A stretch of 34,396 nucleotides of DNA, from positions 1 through 34,396 of IMG/VR virus record IMGVR_UViG_3300042543_000811; one strand, written 5' to 3'. Shown here one piece after another: positions 24,662-33,116 of this stretch; the first letter of the stretch is position 1; each line of letters opens with the position of its first letter. The position numbers were made by a program, and so were the translations under genes. Source of the stretch: a virus. Below the pieces are notes generated by a model that worked only from the letters and a program-made list of their open reading frames with translations, searched no databases and was not told where the DNA came from.

Positions 24662-26968
24662 TTACGGAAACGATGATTCATCGTTACGAACTCCAAACTC
24701 GGGGTCGGACGACATTTGCAGGGAGGTCCTCAGGTCTAGCGCGATTCCGTTCCATATCTTGCCGTGCGAGGTGTGCTGTTTGCTGAATCCCATCTGGACG
24801 CCCCGGTGCTCCATCCACTGGGAGAATCGCTTCTGGGAGAGCGTGCGCTCGCCGGCGTCCGTGGCCCAGCGTTTGTATTCGGCGTAGAGGTCTTGGCTGG
24901 CGACTTTTGCACTAGCATCCAGCACGCAGCATTCGGCCAGGAAATCCTGCAGGACATCCATTTCGTCTCTATAACCTGCGGTTGCGATGCGTACCTCGGG
25001 TGGTTCGCCCATTCCGTAGCGTTGCCAATCCAGGCAGCCTCGAACGGCCCAATTACAGATGCCTGATAGTTCCTGCTGGAATTCCGTGAGGATCTGTTCC
25101 ATTGGTCGGCGTTCCTCTTCTGGGATGCGAATGAGGAACGGGACAAGTTTCAAGCGATCCCAGATCGCATCGTCGGTGCCTGAGACTCGAGGCTTGTAAT
25201 TGCTGCTCAAGTAAATTTTGAATCGCGGTGTGAATTCAAACCATTCTCCACGCATGAATCGAGCGACTATTCGATCGCCACCTGAGAGGTCTTTTACAAG
25301 CGCTTCGTCGAGTCGGTTGCCGTCGCCGGTCTCGCTGGCGGTCACCAGCCGAACTCCACGGAGGCGTGCGATGTCGTTTGGGATCGTGTCGCCTTTCTTG
25401 CTTAGCAGCGTTTGTGTTGGGGTTCGTGCTGTGTAGCCATCGCCAAGGAGCAACCGCATCCCCTCGAGGAATACAGTCTTTCCGTTCTTGCCAACACCAT
25501 GCAGAATAAACAAGCATCGCTCGGAGGTAGATCCCGTGATGGTGTAGCCGACAGCACGCTGGATGAATGTGACCAGGTCGCGATTGCCGTCCATGATTCG
25601 CTCGAGGAAGCTTTCCCAATGAGGGCAAGTCGCCTCGATGTCGTAGTCCAAGTTCAGACACCTTGTGATAAGGTCGGTCTGCCGATGTGGGAGCAGCAGT
25701 CCGGTTCGCAGGTCGATCGTCCCGTTGTGGCAATTCAGCAGCCACGAGTCTCGATCCAACTCGTCTGGCCCGATGGCGATCCCCGGCTCGCTGCGTGCAA
25801 GGGCTAGCATCGCCGTGATGCGAGATACCTGCTCTGATTGAATCGCATGCCGATGTAGCTCCTCGCGATCCTCGGAGTCGGCAACTTCGCTCACCTCGCT
25901 GTAGATACTCAACACGGTATCTTTGGCCAATCGTTCGGCCACAGCCTGATCGAAGGACCAATGCGTTCCATTCCAGGCGAGCCATTGGTTGAACTCATAG
26001 CAGTACCGAATGTTGGCTCCGTGTTTACGAACCAAGCGTTGTGCGTTGCCGAAGTCTGTGCAACCGAGGCCACGTAGTTGCTCGACGCCGGCCATGCGAT
26101 CGGCAGTGACCCTGGCTGGTTTTGCTCGCACTTCCTCTAGGCCGGCTCTGAAACCGCTTGAAAAGGTCGATTGCGACTTATCTGATTCCTCGGCTAGGAG
26201 CCCACATAGATCGGCCGCGCGGAGGCACAGGCTGCGTGCTTCGCTCTCTGGTATTCTCGCTTTGGCGCAGTGGTACGATGCGCTGTTGAGTGCATCGTTG
26301 CGATAGCCGGGCGCAACGAACCCTCGTAGGAAATCGAGCGTCGGCTTAGCTAGTCGCTTGCTGGGTGCCTTGGGCAACTGCCGGATGATGCAGCTATCGA
26401 TTGTCCCACATAGATACCTGTCGCCACCTCGCTCGTTGGGCTCGTTGGGTAGCCAGACTGCGGATCGCTTTTCGGTCTTAGGGAAGCACTCGATGTCCCC
26501 TCGACGATTGAATCCCCAGGACTTTGACCATTCGTTGAACGCTTCGATGGCCATGGGCTCGGCGAGTGCGTAGAAGCAGTGCAGCCCCTTGCCACTCTTG
26601 CTGGTAAATCGGATCGACGAAGCACCTAGAAATCGGTCAACGCGATCGGCTAGGTGTACGTTACCACCGTCCCCTTCGTGATCATCGAAATCAAAACAGA
26701 CTCGCACGACCCCACCATCGCGGTGTGGAACGAACGCCAAACGCGAACCGTTGGTGATTCGATAAGGCTTGCCGTCTTGAGTGATGGAATCGAAAGATTC
26801 AGAAGCCAGGGAGCCGGCTCGATAGGCACCGATCGCGCGCTCCGAGTGCTCCTGCCCATTGACCCAACCAGGACCGTCGCTCTTCCCTTTGGGATACATG
26901 ATGCAAACGGTGTTGGGTTCACAATAAGGCAGGAGCCACTCGAGTAAAGACAAACGATCAATGGACAT
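24662..26968 (-). CDS. P4-like primase-helicase (prim-pol / D5_N / SF3 ATPase)
   Basis: The 768-residue protein has an N-terminal primase-polymerase-like domain with RVCFDFDDH (D93 and D95) and TSKSGKGLHCFY (122-133), the acidic pair and basic motif of archaeo-eukaryotic primases. A D5_N-type region (NCHNGTIDLRTG, about 412-423) precedes an SF3 helicase with Walker A GVGKNGKT (491-498), a following sensor stretch (RLRGVRLVTASETG) and IYLSSNYKPRV. A winged C-terminal tail (LYAEYKRWATDAGE) completes it. This layout belongs to self-replicating satellites and plasmids (P4 alpha type). It lies next to an iteron-like region and is the likely initiator of the element's own replication. Confidence 0.9.
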   Translation of the reverse strand: MSIDRLSLLEWLLPYCEPNTVCIMYPKGKSDGPGWVNGQEHSERAIGAYRAGSLASESFDSITQDGKPYRITNGSRLAFVPHRDGGVVRVCFDFDDHEGDGGNVHLADRVDRFLGASSIRFTSKSGKGLHCFYALAEPMAIEAFNEWSKSWGFNRRGDIECFPKTEKRSAVWLPNEPNERGGDRYLCGTIDSCIIRQLPKAPSKRLAKPTLDFLRGFVAPGYRNDALNSASYHCAKARIPESEARSLCLRAADLCGLLAEESDKSQSTFSSGFRAGLEEVRAKPARVTADRMAGVEQLRGLGCTDFGNAQRLVRKHGANIRYCYEFNQWLAWNGTHWSFDQAVAERLAKDTVLSIYSEVSEVADSEDREELHRHAIQSEQVSRITAMLALARSEPGIAIGPDELDRDSWLLNCHNGTIDLRTGLLLPHRQTDLITRCLNLDYDIEATCPHWESFLERIMDGNRDLVTFIQRAVGYTITGSTSERCLFILHGVGKNGKTVFLEGMRLLLGDGYTARTPTQTLLSKKGDTIPNDIARLRGVRLVTASETGDGNRLDEALVKDLSGGDRIVARFMRGEWFEFTPRFKIYLSSNYKPRVSGTDDAIWDRLKLVPFLIRIPEEERRPMEQILTEFQQELSGICNWAVRGCLDWQRYGMGEPPEVRIATAGYRDEMDVLQDFLAECCVLDASAKVASQDLYAEYKRWATDAGERTLSQKRFSQWMEHRGVQMGFSKQHTSHGKIWNGIALDLRTSLQMSSDPEFGVRNDESSFP

Positions 26969-27019
26969 AAAATGCGTATCCTTGACAGGGGGCAGAGGAA
27001 ACGGGCCAACTGATGGCAG

Positions 27020-27409
27020 CTAGGTCTGAAGCGGAATCCAGCCGAAGGATTTGATTTCCTTGATTGCCTTCATCTCAGCCGCATGTCGCAGGTTCGAGGC
27101 GATTGCACCCTCGGATAGCTTGAACGATGCAGCAATTGCTTTTGCCGAGACGGGCTTTTTGCCGTCGTACATTTGCGATATGCGCTCGACGAGCATATCG
27201 ATCGTCGGCACTGGGAAATCCATTGGCGCGTCGCAGGTGATGTATTCAGTGACCATCGGTTCCTCCTTCGGAGTGGTTTGGGTTTGAGAACTAGCTAACG
27301 TTTCGGCATCGAGTTTTTCAGCGATGTCGAGATAGACCTCAGCCCAAGCTTCAGCAGCGCTGCTTGGGATGGAGAATGTTTCGTTGGGCAACTCGTCCAT
27401 TGGATTCAT
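27020..27409 (-). CDS. Possible winged-HTH regulatory protein
   Basis: The 129-residue product starts at ATG with GGAGG seven bases upstream, one of the best ribosome-binding sites in the window. The N-terminal half is acidic and flexible (PMDELPNETFSIPSS, TQTTPKEEP). The C-terminal half (PTIDMLVERISQMYDG, PVSAKAIAASFKLSEGAI, ASNLRHAAEMKAIKEIKSFGW) looks like a winged helix-turn-helix. It is the first gene inside the right att junction, 46 bp from the core, and lies 51 bp before the primase, so it probably starts the replication operon and may control it or help loading. Confidence 0.65.
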   Translation of the reverse strand: MNPMDELPNETFSIPSSAAEAWAEVYLDIAEKLDAETLASSQTQTTPKEEPMVTEYITCDAPMDFPVPTIDMLVERISQMYDGKKPVSAKAIAASFKLSEGAIASNLRHAAEMKAIKEIKSFGWIPLQT

Positions 27410-27411
27410 CC

Positions 27412-28377
27412 CTAGACCTCCGCTACTTGAAAATGGAGTGGGTTAGTATGCGCAGGCTGCTCAGCCTGAATTTGAGCCATTCGCCAACCACCTGGCATCG
27501 TGACCAATGCTCGCTTTTCGAGCTCGATCGGTTCGAATGGTTCTGCCGCATCGGCTTCACCGTTAGCAGGTGCATCGGTGTAGAGGATCCCTGCAAAGTC
27601 GGCCGCAGTCTCTGCTGCAGCAAGCACTGCTAAAGTGAACCTTCGCAATTGTGCAAACAGTGGCAGCGCTGGCATGATGTCAGGAATACCGCGAGTCTGT
27701 CCTGGTCGGTCAGCACGGAACCAATGGAGCACGGCCGAAGCGTCGATTCGATCGTAGTCGCTGCGAGCCGAGTAAAATCCGTCCCCGGGATGATTCTTTA
27801 GTACGTGGTACTCGATCGGATTGCCAGCCGCATCAAAGACGATCCCATCAACCGCACTTGTCGATAGCCGATCCAAATCGGGAGTTGTGACCTGGTCGGC
27901 TTCGACAAGTCGAAGGTCAAGCTGGACATCAGTGCTTAATCGTGGGTTGGTCGTAAAGATCGCGAAAGATTCGCCATCCGTGGCGCGAGCCATCCGCATC
28001 GTGCGTAGTTTTTCCGCGAGGTTGATCGATTTTGCCCACATCATGAAGGCATGTTCGATGCGTCTATTTGCGTCTGCATCGTTGGTGAGCATCTGCAACC
28101 GGGGGCCGGTACCGACGATGTCGTGGGCAAGGGTTAGCACAATCCCACGAGCATACGAGTTGTTGGCCGTTTCATACCGAGCACGGTTCCTAAGGATCCG
28201 GCGAACTTCGGCGCTATTGGATGCGTTGGGTGAGAGCCCATCGGCATTGGCCCAATGGCGACGATTATCATCGGTAGTCACCGCAGCGTCATAACGAGCG
28301 CGCACAACCCTCGCAACGCTTCGCGATTGCGAGAGAGTGTTTTTGGGAGACCACCAATTGGAAATCCAGGACAACAC
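27412..28377 (-). pseudogene. Phage portal protein, N-terminal fragment
   Basis: The 321-residue frame starts at GTG (28377) and matches the N-terminal two thirds of lambda-family portals: YETANNSYARGIVLTLAHDIVGTGPRLQ, the AIFTTNPRL strand, VQLDLRLVEADQV, IDASAVLHWFRADRPGQTRGIP and FTLAVLAAAETAADFAGILY. Full members are near 500 residues. Homology stops at RMAQIQAEQP; the final 13 residues (AHTNPLHFQVAEV) and the TAG stop come from the inserted element. The missing part is at 10558-11097. Joining the two at GGCTG restores the frame. If translated, the fragment lacks the clip and crown region and could even interfere with portal assembly. Confidence 0.9.
27455..27459. repeat. Recombination core, right junction (attR-like)
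   Basis: This is the second GGCTG copy, matching 11093-11097. Phage portal sequence lies to the right (encoding IQAE) and element sequence to the left. GTGGG at 27438-27442 is the inverted partner of CCCAC at 11114-11118, giving the reconstructed attP near-symmetrical arms. Confidence 0.8.
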
Positions 28378-28379
28378 GG

Positions 28380-28577
28380 TTACTCGGCCCCCGGTGGAAC
28401 GATTTTGTTGAAGATCAAGCCACGGCGCTTGGATTTTGCGGCTTGCTTGGAGGCTAGATAGCGATCGGCTTCGATCTGGTCGGTCAGCTTGTGCTGCTCG
28501 ATACTGCCAGCATCGCCCGAGGCCTTGGCAGGACCTTGCGCGTTTTCTGTGATAGCTTGCTGAAGATCGTCAGACAT
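28380..28577 (-). CDS. Small phage protein between zinc ribbon and portal
   Basis: This 65-residue protein begins at ATG and ends two bases before the portal GTG. It is helical and charged (LTDQIEADRYLASKQAAKSKRRGLIF), with a flexible N-terminus. A short gene between large terminase and portal is often a head-tail connector of the gpW type, but I do not recognise the gpW fold here, so the role is unassigned. Size and place fit an intact phage gene. Confidence 0.6.
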   Translation of the reverse strand: MSDDLQQAITENAQGPAKASGDAGSIEQHKLTDQIEADRYLASKQAAKSKRRGLIFNKIVPPGAE

Positions 28578-28690
28578 TCTGGCAACGTGACCTGCGATTG
28601 AAGGATCCGGAACTCTGGTTTACCCCTCACTTACCTATGCCAGAAAGTTTTCTCCGTGCGCGCAAAAATCCATGTTTGGAATCATCGTTG

Positions 28691-28885
28691 CTACATGTAG
28701 CAATCTTGGTCCTTAGTGGTCGTGATTTCATAGGTCACGATCCGCCTGCCGCAATGCCGACACTCCTTGCGCCTGCGAATACGACCATCACGAAGCGGTT
28801 CGGTATTGGTCGTGTAAAAGTGTCGGCACCCGCACTGCGGGCATACGATCCCTCGATCCGGAGGGTCTTGCTTTTGATCGCTCAT
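28691..28885 (-). CDS. NrdR-type zinc-ribbon protein
   Basis: The 64-residue protein is one zinc ribbon: CPQCGCRHFY (18-27) and RRRKECRHCGRRIVTYE (37-53), with four cysteines in CxxC pairs. The order CPxC ... RRRxECxxCxxRxxTYE closely resembles the N-terminal ribbon of the NrdR repressor but lacks its ATP-cone. The start overlaps the terminase stop (ATGA). Phages use such free ribbons as DNA-binding regulators or late-gene activators (Ogr-like). Which gene it regulates cannot be told from the sequence. Confidence 0.75.
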   Translation of the reverse strand: MSDQKQDPPDRGIVCPQCGCRHFYTTNTEPLRDGRIRRRKECRHCGRRIVTYEITTTKDQDCYM

Positions 28886-31149
28886 CGGTTTCGTTTCCTT
28901 TGCATTTCAGCGAAACTGATCCGACCCGATTTAGGGATACCAACCGATTCGCTTCCTGAGAGCGCGACCCCTTGCATCGACGCTCCAACGCAGCAACCGA
29001 CGATGCAATCAAGCCAGTGGTTGTCACCTCGCTCTGGGCGCTGCTTCCATTCATCCACGGTTCGACCACGGCCTTCGGTCCGCACTCGGTACTCGGCACA
29101 AAGGTGCTCGGCTAGAAGCCGATGGGTCTCAGGGCTTGTTCCAAAAAAGGACAGGCAACCTTTACTCCCCATCGAGACAGCCAGGCGAGCGTGCATGAAG
29201 GTTTTCCAGTAGTTGGTGTCATAGACCACGTGCCGAACGGCTCGTTTCCCATGAATGTTAGGGATTCGCCAGTTGTGGCCCACGCGATCCCCTGGGCGAC
29301 GCTTGTACTCGGAGAACGGCTGGCTCGATGCCCCAACGAACCTCCCGTGGCTTGGGATTACGATGCCAGCGTGGGCACTTTGCCTGCAGAACTGGTAGAC
29401 CACATCGGTCGAAGCACCCCAGTTGGCATCGATCAGGCATCGCTCGATTCGCATCATGGCACCATCATCACGTCGCCATTCCCGACCGATTAGATCCCCG
29501 GTCAATTGCTCAAGTCCGGCGTAGATACTCCCCTCGAGCCCACCGGCTTTGGTCGCGGTTGCTAGGGTGCTCCTTGCATCCCGAAGTGTAAAATACGGCC
29601 GCTTCTGATCCGGATAGCTTCCATAGTCGATAAGGTATCCAGTGAAATCGCTCTCCCAGGCGACCACGGTGTAAAACAGGAGCGTTGCCTGGACGTCGAC
29701 GAACATCGTTAGATGGTTGGTGGAAATCGGGACCACCCGCCTGTCAATCCGATTGAACTTTGCAGCGATCTGATCTGCTGTCAGTTCGTTGTCGTTTGCT
29801 TCCTGTTCTGGTAGCGGTTCGTTTTGGTACTCGGCAAAGAACGCTGCTTCGTCTTGAAGCTTGAGGTTCATCGCATGTTGGATCGCTGAGAGTTCATCGT
29901 GGTTGTAGCGCTCGGGCCATGCGACCTGCGATCCCAGATCCATAGCGGCCCGATTCGAGCCGTAGAATTCGGTGGCCAACGATAGATCCCCACGGCTACG
30001 AAGGCTCTCGGCGCGGAGCTCTGCGTACTTGGCCCAAAGTTTTTCGTCGCTTGGGAACTCATAGACCATCCGGGTCCGTTCCCCATTCCATTCTGGATGT
30101 TTGTCACGCGAAAGGATGTTGTCGGCCATATCACCTGGGCGAATAACCGTGCAGGGCATGATCCCAGAGATTTTTTTACCAGGGCCCGAGAGACCCAGGA
30201 TAGCCCCCGCGAGGATACTTTCACGCGTGGCGCACTGGGAAAGGGACCTTGCTGATTCGTCCGTTTGTGGATCGTCGATGACCACAAGGGTTGGCCGAAC
30301 GGTCCTGCCATCGGACCGTTTGTACTTCATACCGCGGATTCGACCGGTGATACCAGCGACTTTGATGATCGCTCCGCTTGCGATGCTTCCGGGCATCGTA
30401 GGCAGGACGATCTCTTTGGCGGTCCATCCAATGTGGGTTCGCTCCCCTTTGTAGAGCTGGCCATTGCAGCGATTGGCGATTCCATCTAGGGATTGGATCG
30501 GAAACACCACCTCGGGGTAATCGGCAAGAAGCAGCTCGTTTCCATCGAGTTCCATCTTGATCGACTCGAGCATATCGCAGGCATGACCCTCGTCGCTACC
30601 GATGAGGCATACGAACTCACGATGCCCGTTGAGAACCGCCCAAATGCAAGCACATTCACAGATGGTGGTCTTGCCACTCCCCCGAGGCATTGCCATCGAG
30701 AAGAGTCCCCCTCGCAGAACCGCTTGCTCGATCCGGTTTATGACCTTCAGGTGATCATCCGACCAAGCCAGATGAAACGTCAATGGAAAATAGCTCTCGC
30801 AGAAGTATCGAAAATTCGTTGCTGCCTTGGCTTTTCGCTCAGGGGCGGCGATCTCGGGCAGCTCGCCGATGTCACGACCCGCCGTTGCGATAGCCACATT
30901 GCGCGCCCGTGCTCGTTCTTTGAGCTTCTCGTATGGATCGCCAGAGGTCTCGGGCTCTGGCGCATGCCGAGTCTCGACTAGCCATGCCCCGTAGCGAAGA
31001 AGGTCAACGTACCTTGCATCGCCGATGCGCATGCCAGCGCGAGTTCGGTGTCGATACAGTTGCCTCTCGCTAATGACCTCACCCAGGGGTGTGGAGTTTA
31101 GCATTCTGCAAAGTTCGCTAGGTCGAAGTTTTCTTGGATCACTCACCAC
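28882..31149 (-). CDS. Phage terminase large subunit
   Basis: The 755-residue protein (GTG start; the next codon is also GTG) has an N-terminal helical region (1-110). The packaging ATPase has Walker A at MPRGSGKTT and Walker B at LVVIDDPQTDES. The C-terminal RNase H-like nuclease shows acidic residues at TMFVDVQATL, CLIDANWGAST and NHWLDCIVG. It cuts concatemeric phage DNA and pumps it through the portal. No internal break is visible, so the gene appears intact although the portal it would drive is split. It overlaps the small upstream gene by 11 nt and the zinc-ribbon gene by four. Confidence 0.9.
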   Translation of the reverse strand: MVSDPRKLRPSELCRMLNSTPLGEVISERQLYRHRTRAGMRIGDARYVDLLRYGAWLVETRHAPEPETSGDPYEKLKERARARNVAIATAGRDIGELPEIAAPERKAKAATNFRYFCESYFPLTFHLAWSDDHLKVINRIEQAVLRGGLFSMAMPRGSGKTTICECACIWAVLNGHREFVCLIGSDEGHACDMLESIKMELDGNELLLADYPEVVFPIQSLDGIANRCNGQLYKGERTHIGWTAKEIVLPTMPGSIASGAIIKVAGITGRIRGMKYKRSDGRTVRPTLVVIDDPQTDESARSLSQCATRESILAGAILGLSGPGKKISGIMPCTVIRPGDMADNILSRDKHPEWNGERTRMVYEFPSDEKLWAKYAELRAESLRSRGDLSLATEFYGSNRAAMDLGSQVAWPERYNHDELSAIQHAMNLKLQDEAAFFAEYQNEPLPEQEANDNELTADQIAAKFNRIDRRVVPISTNHLTMFVDVQATLLFYTVVAWESDFTGYLIDYGSYPDQKRPYFTLRDARSTLATATKAGGLEGSIYAGLEQLTGDLIGREWRRDDGAMMRIERCLIDANWGASTDVVYQFCRQSAHAGIVIPSHGRFVGASSQPFSEYKRRPGDRVGHNWRIPNIHGKRAVRHVVYDTNYWKTFMHARLAVSMGSKGCLSFFGTSPETHRLLAEHLCAEYRVRTEGRGRTVDEWKQRPERGDNHWLDCIVGCCVGASMQGVALSGSESVGIPKSGRISFAEMQRKRNR

Positions 31150-31345
31150 GGCCCATCTCCTTTACCATCCATGCGATGTAGTGGACCAAGTTGATTGATC
31201 CATCTTGGTTTGTTGGAGCACCGCTTTCGATGTCCAGCACGATGTTTTCCTCGGGGATCCGGATCTTGGCCGCTGCCGAGAGGAGTTTGGCCGCTTGCTC
31301 GGGGGTTAGTCGGTTCGGATCGATCGGTTTTTTTTCATCACTCAT
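31139..31345 (-). CDS. Small phage protein, possible terminase small subunit
   Basis: The 68-residue product starts at ATG (MSDEKKPIDPNRLTPEQAAKLL) with GGGAG upstream. It has an N-terminal HTH-like helix pair and ends HYIAWMVKEMGRG. It lies directly before the large terminase with an 11-nt overlap, where a small terminase subunit would be. It is shorter than most such subunits and I see no clear signature, so it could equally be another packaging accessory. The 274-bp gap upstream (31346-31619) should carry divergent promoters for this operon and the amidoligase operon; no clear boxes were found. Confidence 0.62.
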   Translation of the reverse strand: MSDEKKPIDPNRLTPEQAAKLLSAAAKIRIPEENIVLDIESGAPTNQDGSINLVHYIAWMVKEMGRGE

Positions 31346-31619
31346 GCCAGGCTCCCTTCGTAGAGGATTGGCACCGTGGCCCACACGGGGCCCACCGGCG
31401 TGTTTTCTTTTGACGTTCGGCCCCTTGGGCAAGGTGATTTCGCATGCGTGTTATTGCAAGCCGTGGCGTTGGTTCGCATGCCAATAAAGTTTGCCAAATA
31501 ACATGCTTTTCTTCCATAGATAGCTGGATTGAATCCGAACCGCATGGCTCAATGTCAACACGCAAACGCAATGGCGATTGCAAACGACAGACCAACCCAA
31601 ACCAAACGGAAAGACGCAG

Positions 31620-32477
31620 ATGAACGCTAACGAGATCGCCTTCGGAATTGAATTCGAGACCACCCTCCCAAACAGCGACACCACACCGATCGGACCATAC
31701 CACCACGGATACCAAGTACCTTGGCTCCCCACCGGATGGAGAGCAGAACGCGACGCGAGCATCAAACCAGAAACCCCCAACCGCAAGGGATGCGAATTCG
31801 TAAGCCCCAAGCTCAAGGGATACGAAGGCCTCAAACAGATCGAAGACGCGATCGACAAGATCAACGAACACGGAGCGAGGGTCAATGCAACCTGCGGTTT
31901 GCACATAACGATCGAATGGAATGGGGATGCAGCCGCCTTGGCCAGATTGATTTCCTTGGTCGGCAACCACGAAAAAGCGATTTTCGCAAGCACCGGAACA
32001 CGCCGGCGAGAACAAACGGTCTACACCAAACGGATCAAACAATACGGGGACAAAGACGCCGCTAAGAACCGATGCGAAGCGGATCGCTACCACCTTTTGA
32101 ACCTCACCCACCTGGCAGCCGGTAAGAACCGGATCGAATTTCGGGCTTTCGCCGGAACGCTCAACAAGACCAAGGTGGTCGGATACCTGATGATGGTCCT
32201 GGGGTTGGCAGAGCTCGCGATGAATACCAAACGATGCGCCGATTGGGACTACGCCAAGAAAGACGGAACCAAGAGCTGCTGGGATCGACCCGGGGCTGGC
32301 CTGGGCGAGACAGAACTCAACCGCCTTTTCTACCGGCTCGGATGGACCAAGGGTTGGTACAAGGGAGAGCTTCGAAGCAAGATCTTCGGCGAGATCACCG
32401 GCGAGACCACCCGCGAATGGAAAACGATCAAGAACAAGCTTTTGGAGATGGCCAAGAAATACGACCAAGCGGCCTAA
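31620..32477 (+). CDS. Amidoligase-family (COOH-NH2 ligase) enzyme
   Basis: The 285-residue protein carries the putative amidoligase pattern (Amidoligase_2 type). IAFGIEFET (5-13) supplies acidic metal ligands, RDASI then GCEFVSPKL (about 46-66) follow, CGLHITIEW comes at about 95-103, and NRIEFRAFAGTL at about 175-186. These enzymes belong to the glutamate-cysteine ligase/glutamine synthetase fold and are predicted to form amide bonds on peptides, proteins or cell-wall components using ATP. ATG at 31620 is used; an upstream ATG at 31578 adds only Gln/Pro/Lys-rich sequence. It opens a + strand operon diverging from the phage packaging genes. No peptidase or amidotransferase partner is seen before the window ends. 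Confidence 0.8.
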   Translation: MNANEIAFGIEFETTLPNSDTTPIGPYHHGYQVPWLPTGWRAERDASIKPETPNRKGCEFVSPKLKGYEGLKQIEDAIDKINEHGARVNATCGLHITIEWNGDAAALARLISLVGNHEKAIFASTGTRRREQTVYTKRIKQYGDKDAAKNRCEADRYHLLNLTHLAAGKNRIEFRAFAGTLNKTKVVGYLMMVLGLAELAMNTKRCADWDYAKKDGTKSCWDRPGAGLGETELNRLFYRLGWTKGWYKGELRSKIFGEITGETTREWKTIKNKLLEMAKKYDQAA

Positions 32478-32492
32478 GGGCCTAGCGGGCAA

Positions 32493-32518
32493 GACCCTTG
32501 GGACAACCCCCAAGGGTC
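32493..32518 (+). terminator. Hairpin after amidoligase gene
   Basis: GACCCTTGGG (32493-32502) pairs perfectly with CCCAAGGGTC (32509-32518) around a 6-nt loop, 16 nt after the amidoligase stop. No T-run follows, so it may be a weak terminator, an attenuator or an RNA-stability hairpin. Confidence 0.5.
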
Positions 32519-32693
32519 GCTGGCCGGTCGCAACACGGCGCGATTGGTGCGTTGTGTTTGCAAACCAGCTCTCTGGCATGACTGGGTTATTTGATTTTCT
32601 TACCGGAACCGTATTGATGTCTTTGTGCTGGATGTACTGATGTCTAGCGACCTTTTGTTTTGAACCTATTTCAAAATCTATGGAGAACAGACC

Positions 32694-32972
32694 ATGACGA
32701 TCGACGAATTGATTGCGCGCCTCGAAGACTACCGCGATGAGATCGGTGGCGATGCCCAGGTCCGGTTGATGACCCAGCAGAACTGGCCCTTTGAGAACTC
32801 TATCTACGGATTGGCATCCGGGGCCGAGATCAACGACTACCAGGACGATGAGGACGGGGATGACGACGATGACAGCGACGATGCGGCCGAGGATTCGGTG
32901 CTCTTTATCGTCGAAGGCCAGCAGCTGGGATACGGAACCAAGCGGGCCTGGGACGTAGCTCGCGGCAATTAA
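32694..32972 (+). CDS. Small acidic protein, homologue of 15275-15538
   Basis: The 92-residue protein starts MTIDELIARLEDYRDEIGGDAQV behind a GGAG ribosome site. It has the same block plan as the gene at 15275-15538: MTQQNWPFENSI, a run of about 20 Asp/Glu residues, and the end FIVEGQQLGYGTKRAW. In the first 48 residues only about eight positions differ. The function is unknown. The pairing with a HARE-HTH gene downstream occurs in both elements, so the two small proteins may work together. Confidence 0.75.
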   Translation: MTIDELIARLEDYRDEIGGDAQVRLMTQQNWPFENSIYGLASGAEINDYQDDEDGDDDDDSDDAAEDSVLFIVEGQQLGYGTKRAWDVARGN

Positions 32973-33116
32973 TTTTAGGCGATTCAAATGATTTTTCAAA
33001 AGCTGGAAGATTACTGCCGGAATCTCGCATAACCGAGTTGCAATTGTTTTGCGACCATTGCAATGTTTGTCATACGCCAAACGAAGCACCACCCTTTCCA
33101 AGACGGAGAAACAAAA

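Larger units (their letters stand above)
11098..27459. mobile_element. 16.4-kb serine-recombinase integrative element in portal gene
   Basis: The element splits the portal gene and is bounded by GGCTG. It encodes a 604-residue serine recombinase near its left end, an excisionase-like HTH protein, a P4-like primase-helicase near the right end with a repeat-rich putative origin beside it, a complete type I R-M operon, and accessory genes. No structural phage genes and no conjugation genes lie inside, so it resembles a satellite or plasmid-like integrative element. The boundaries come from restoring the reading frame. Mobility today is not shown. Confidence 0.85.
6038..31345 (-). mobile_element. 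Phage head/packaging module (interrupted, tail-less)
   Basis: On the - strand the order is: small protein, large terminase, NrdR-like zinc ribbon, small protein, portal, protease-capsid fusion, DUF2190 cement protein, trypsin-like protease, and two head-completion-type proteins. Overlaps of 1-11 nt between several of these show a single late operon. The portal gene is split by the 16.4-kb insertion at 11098-27459. No tail, lysis or phage integrase gene is seen, and the module ends abruptly at 6038 against the RES gene. It is either a decayed prophage or a head-only (capsid-forming satellite-type) element. Confidence 0.8.
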
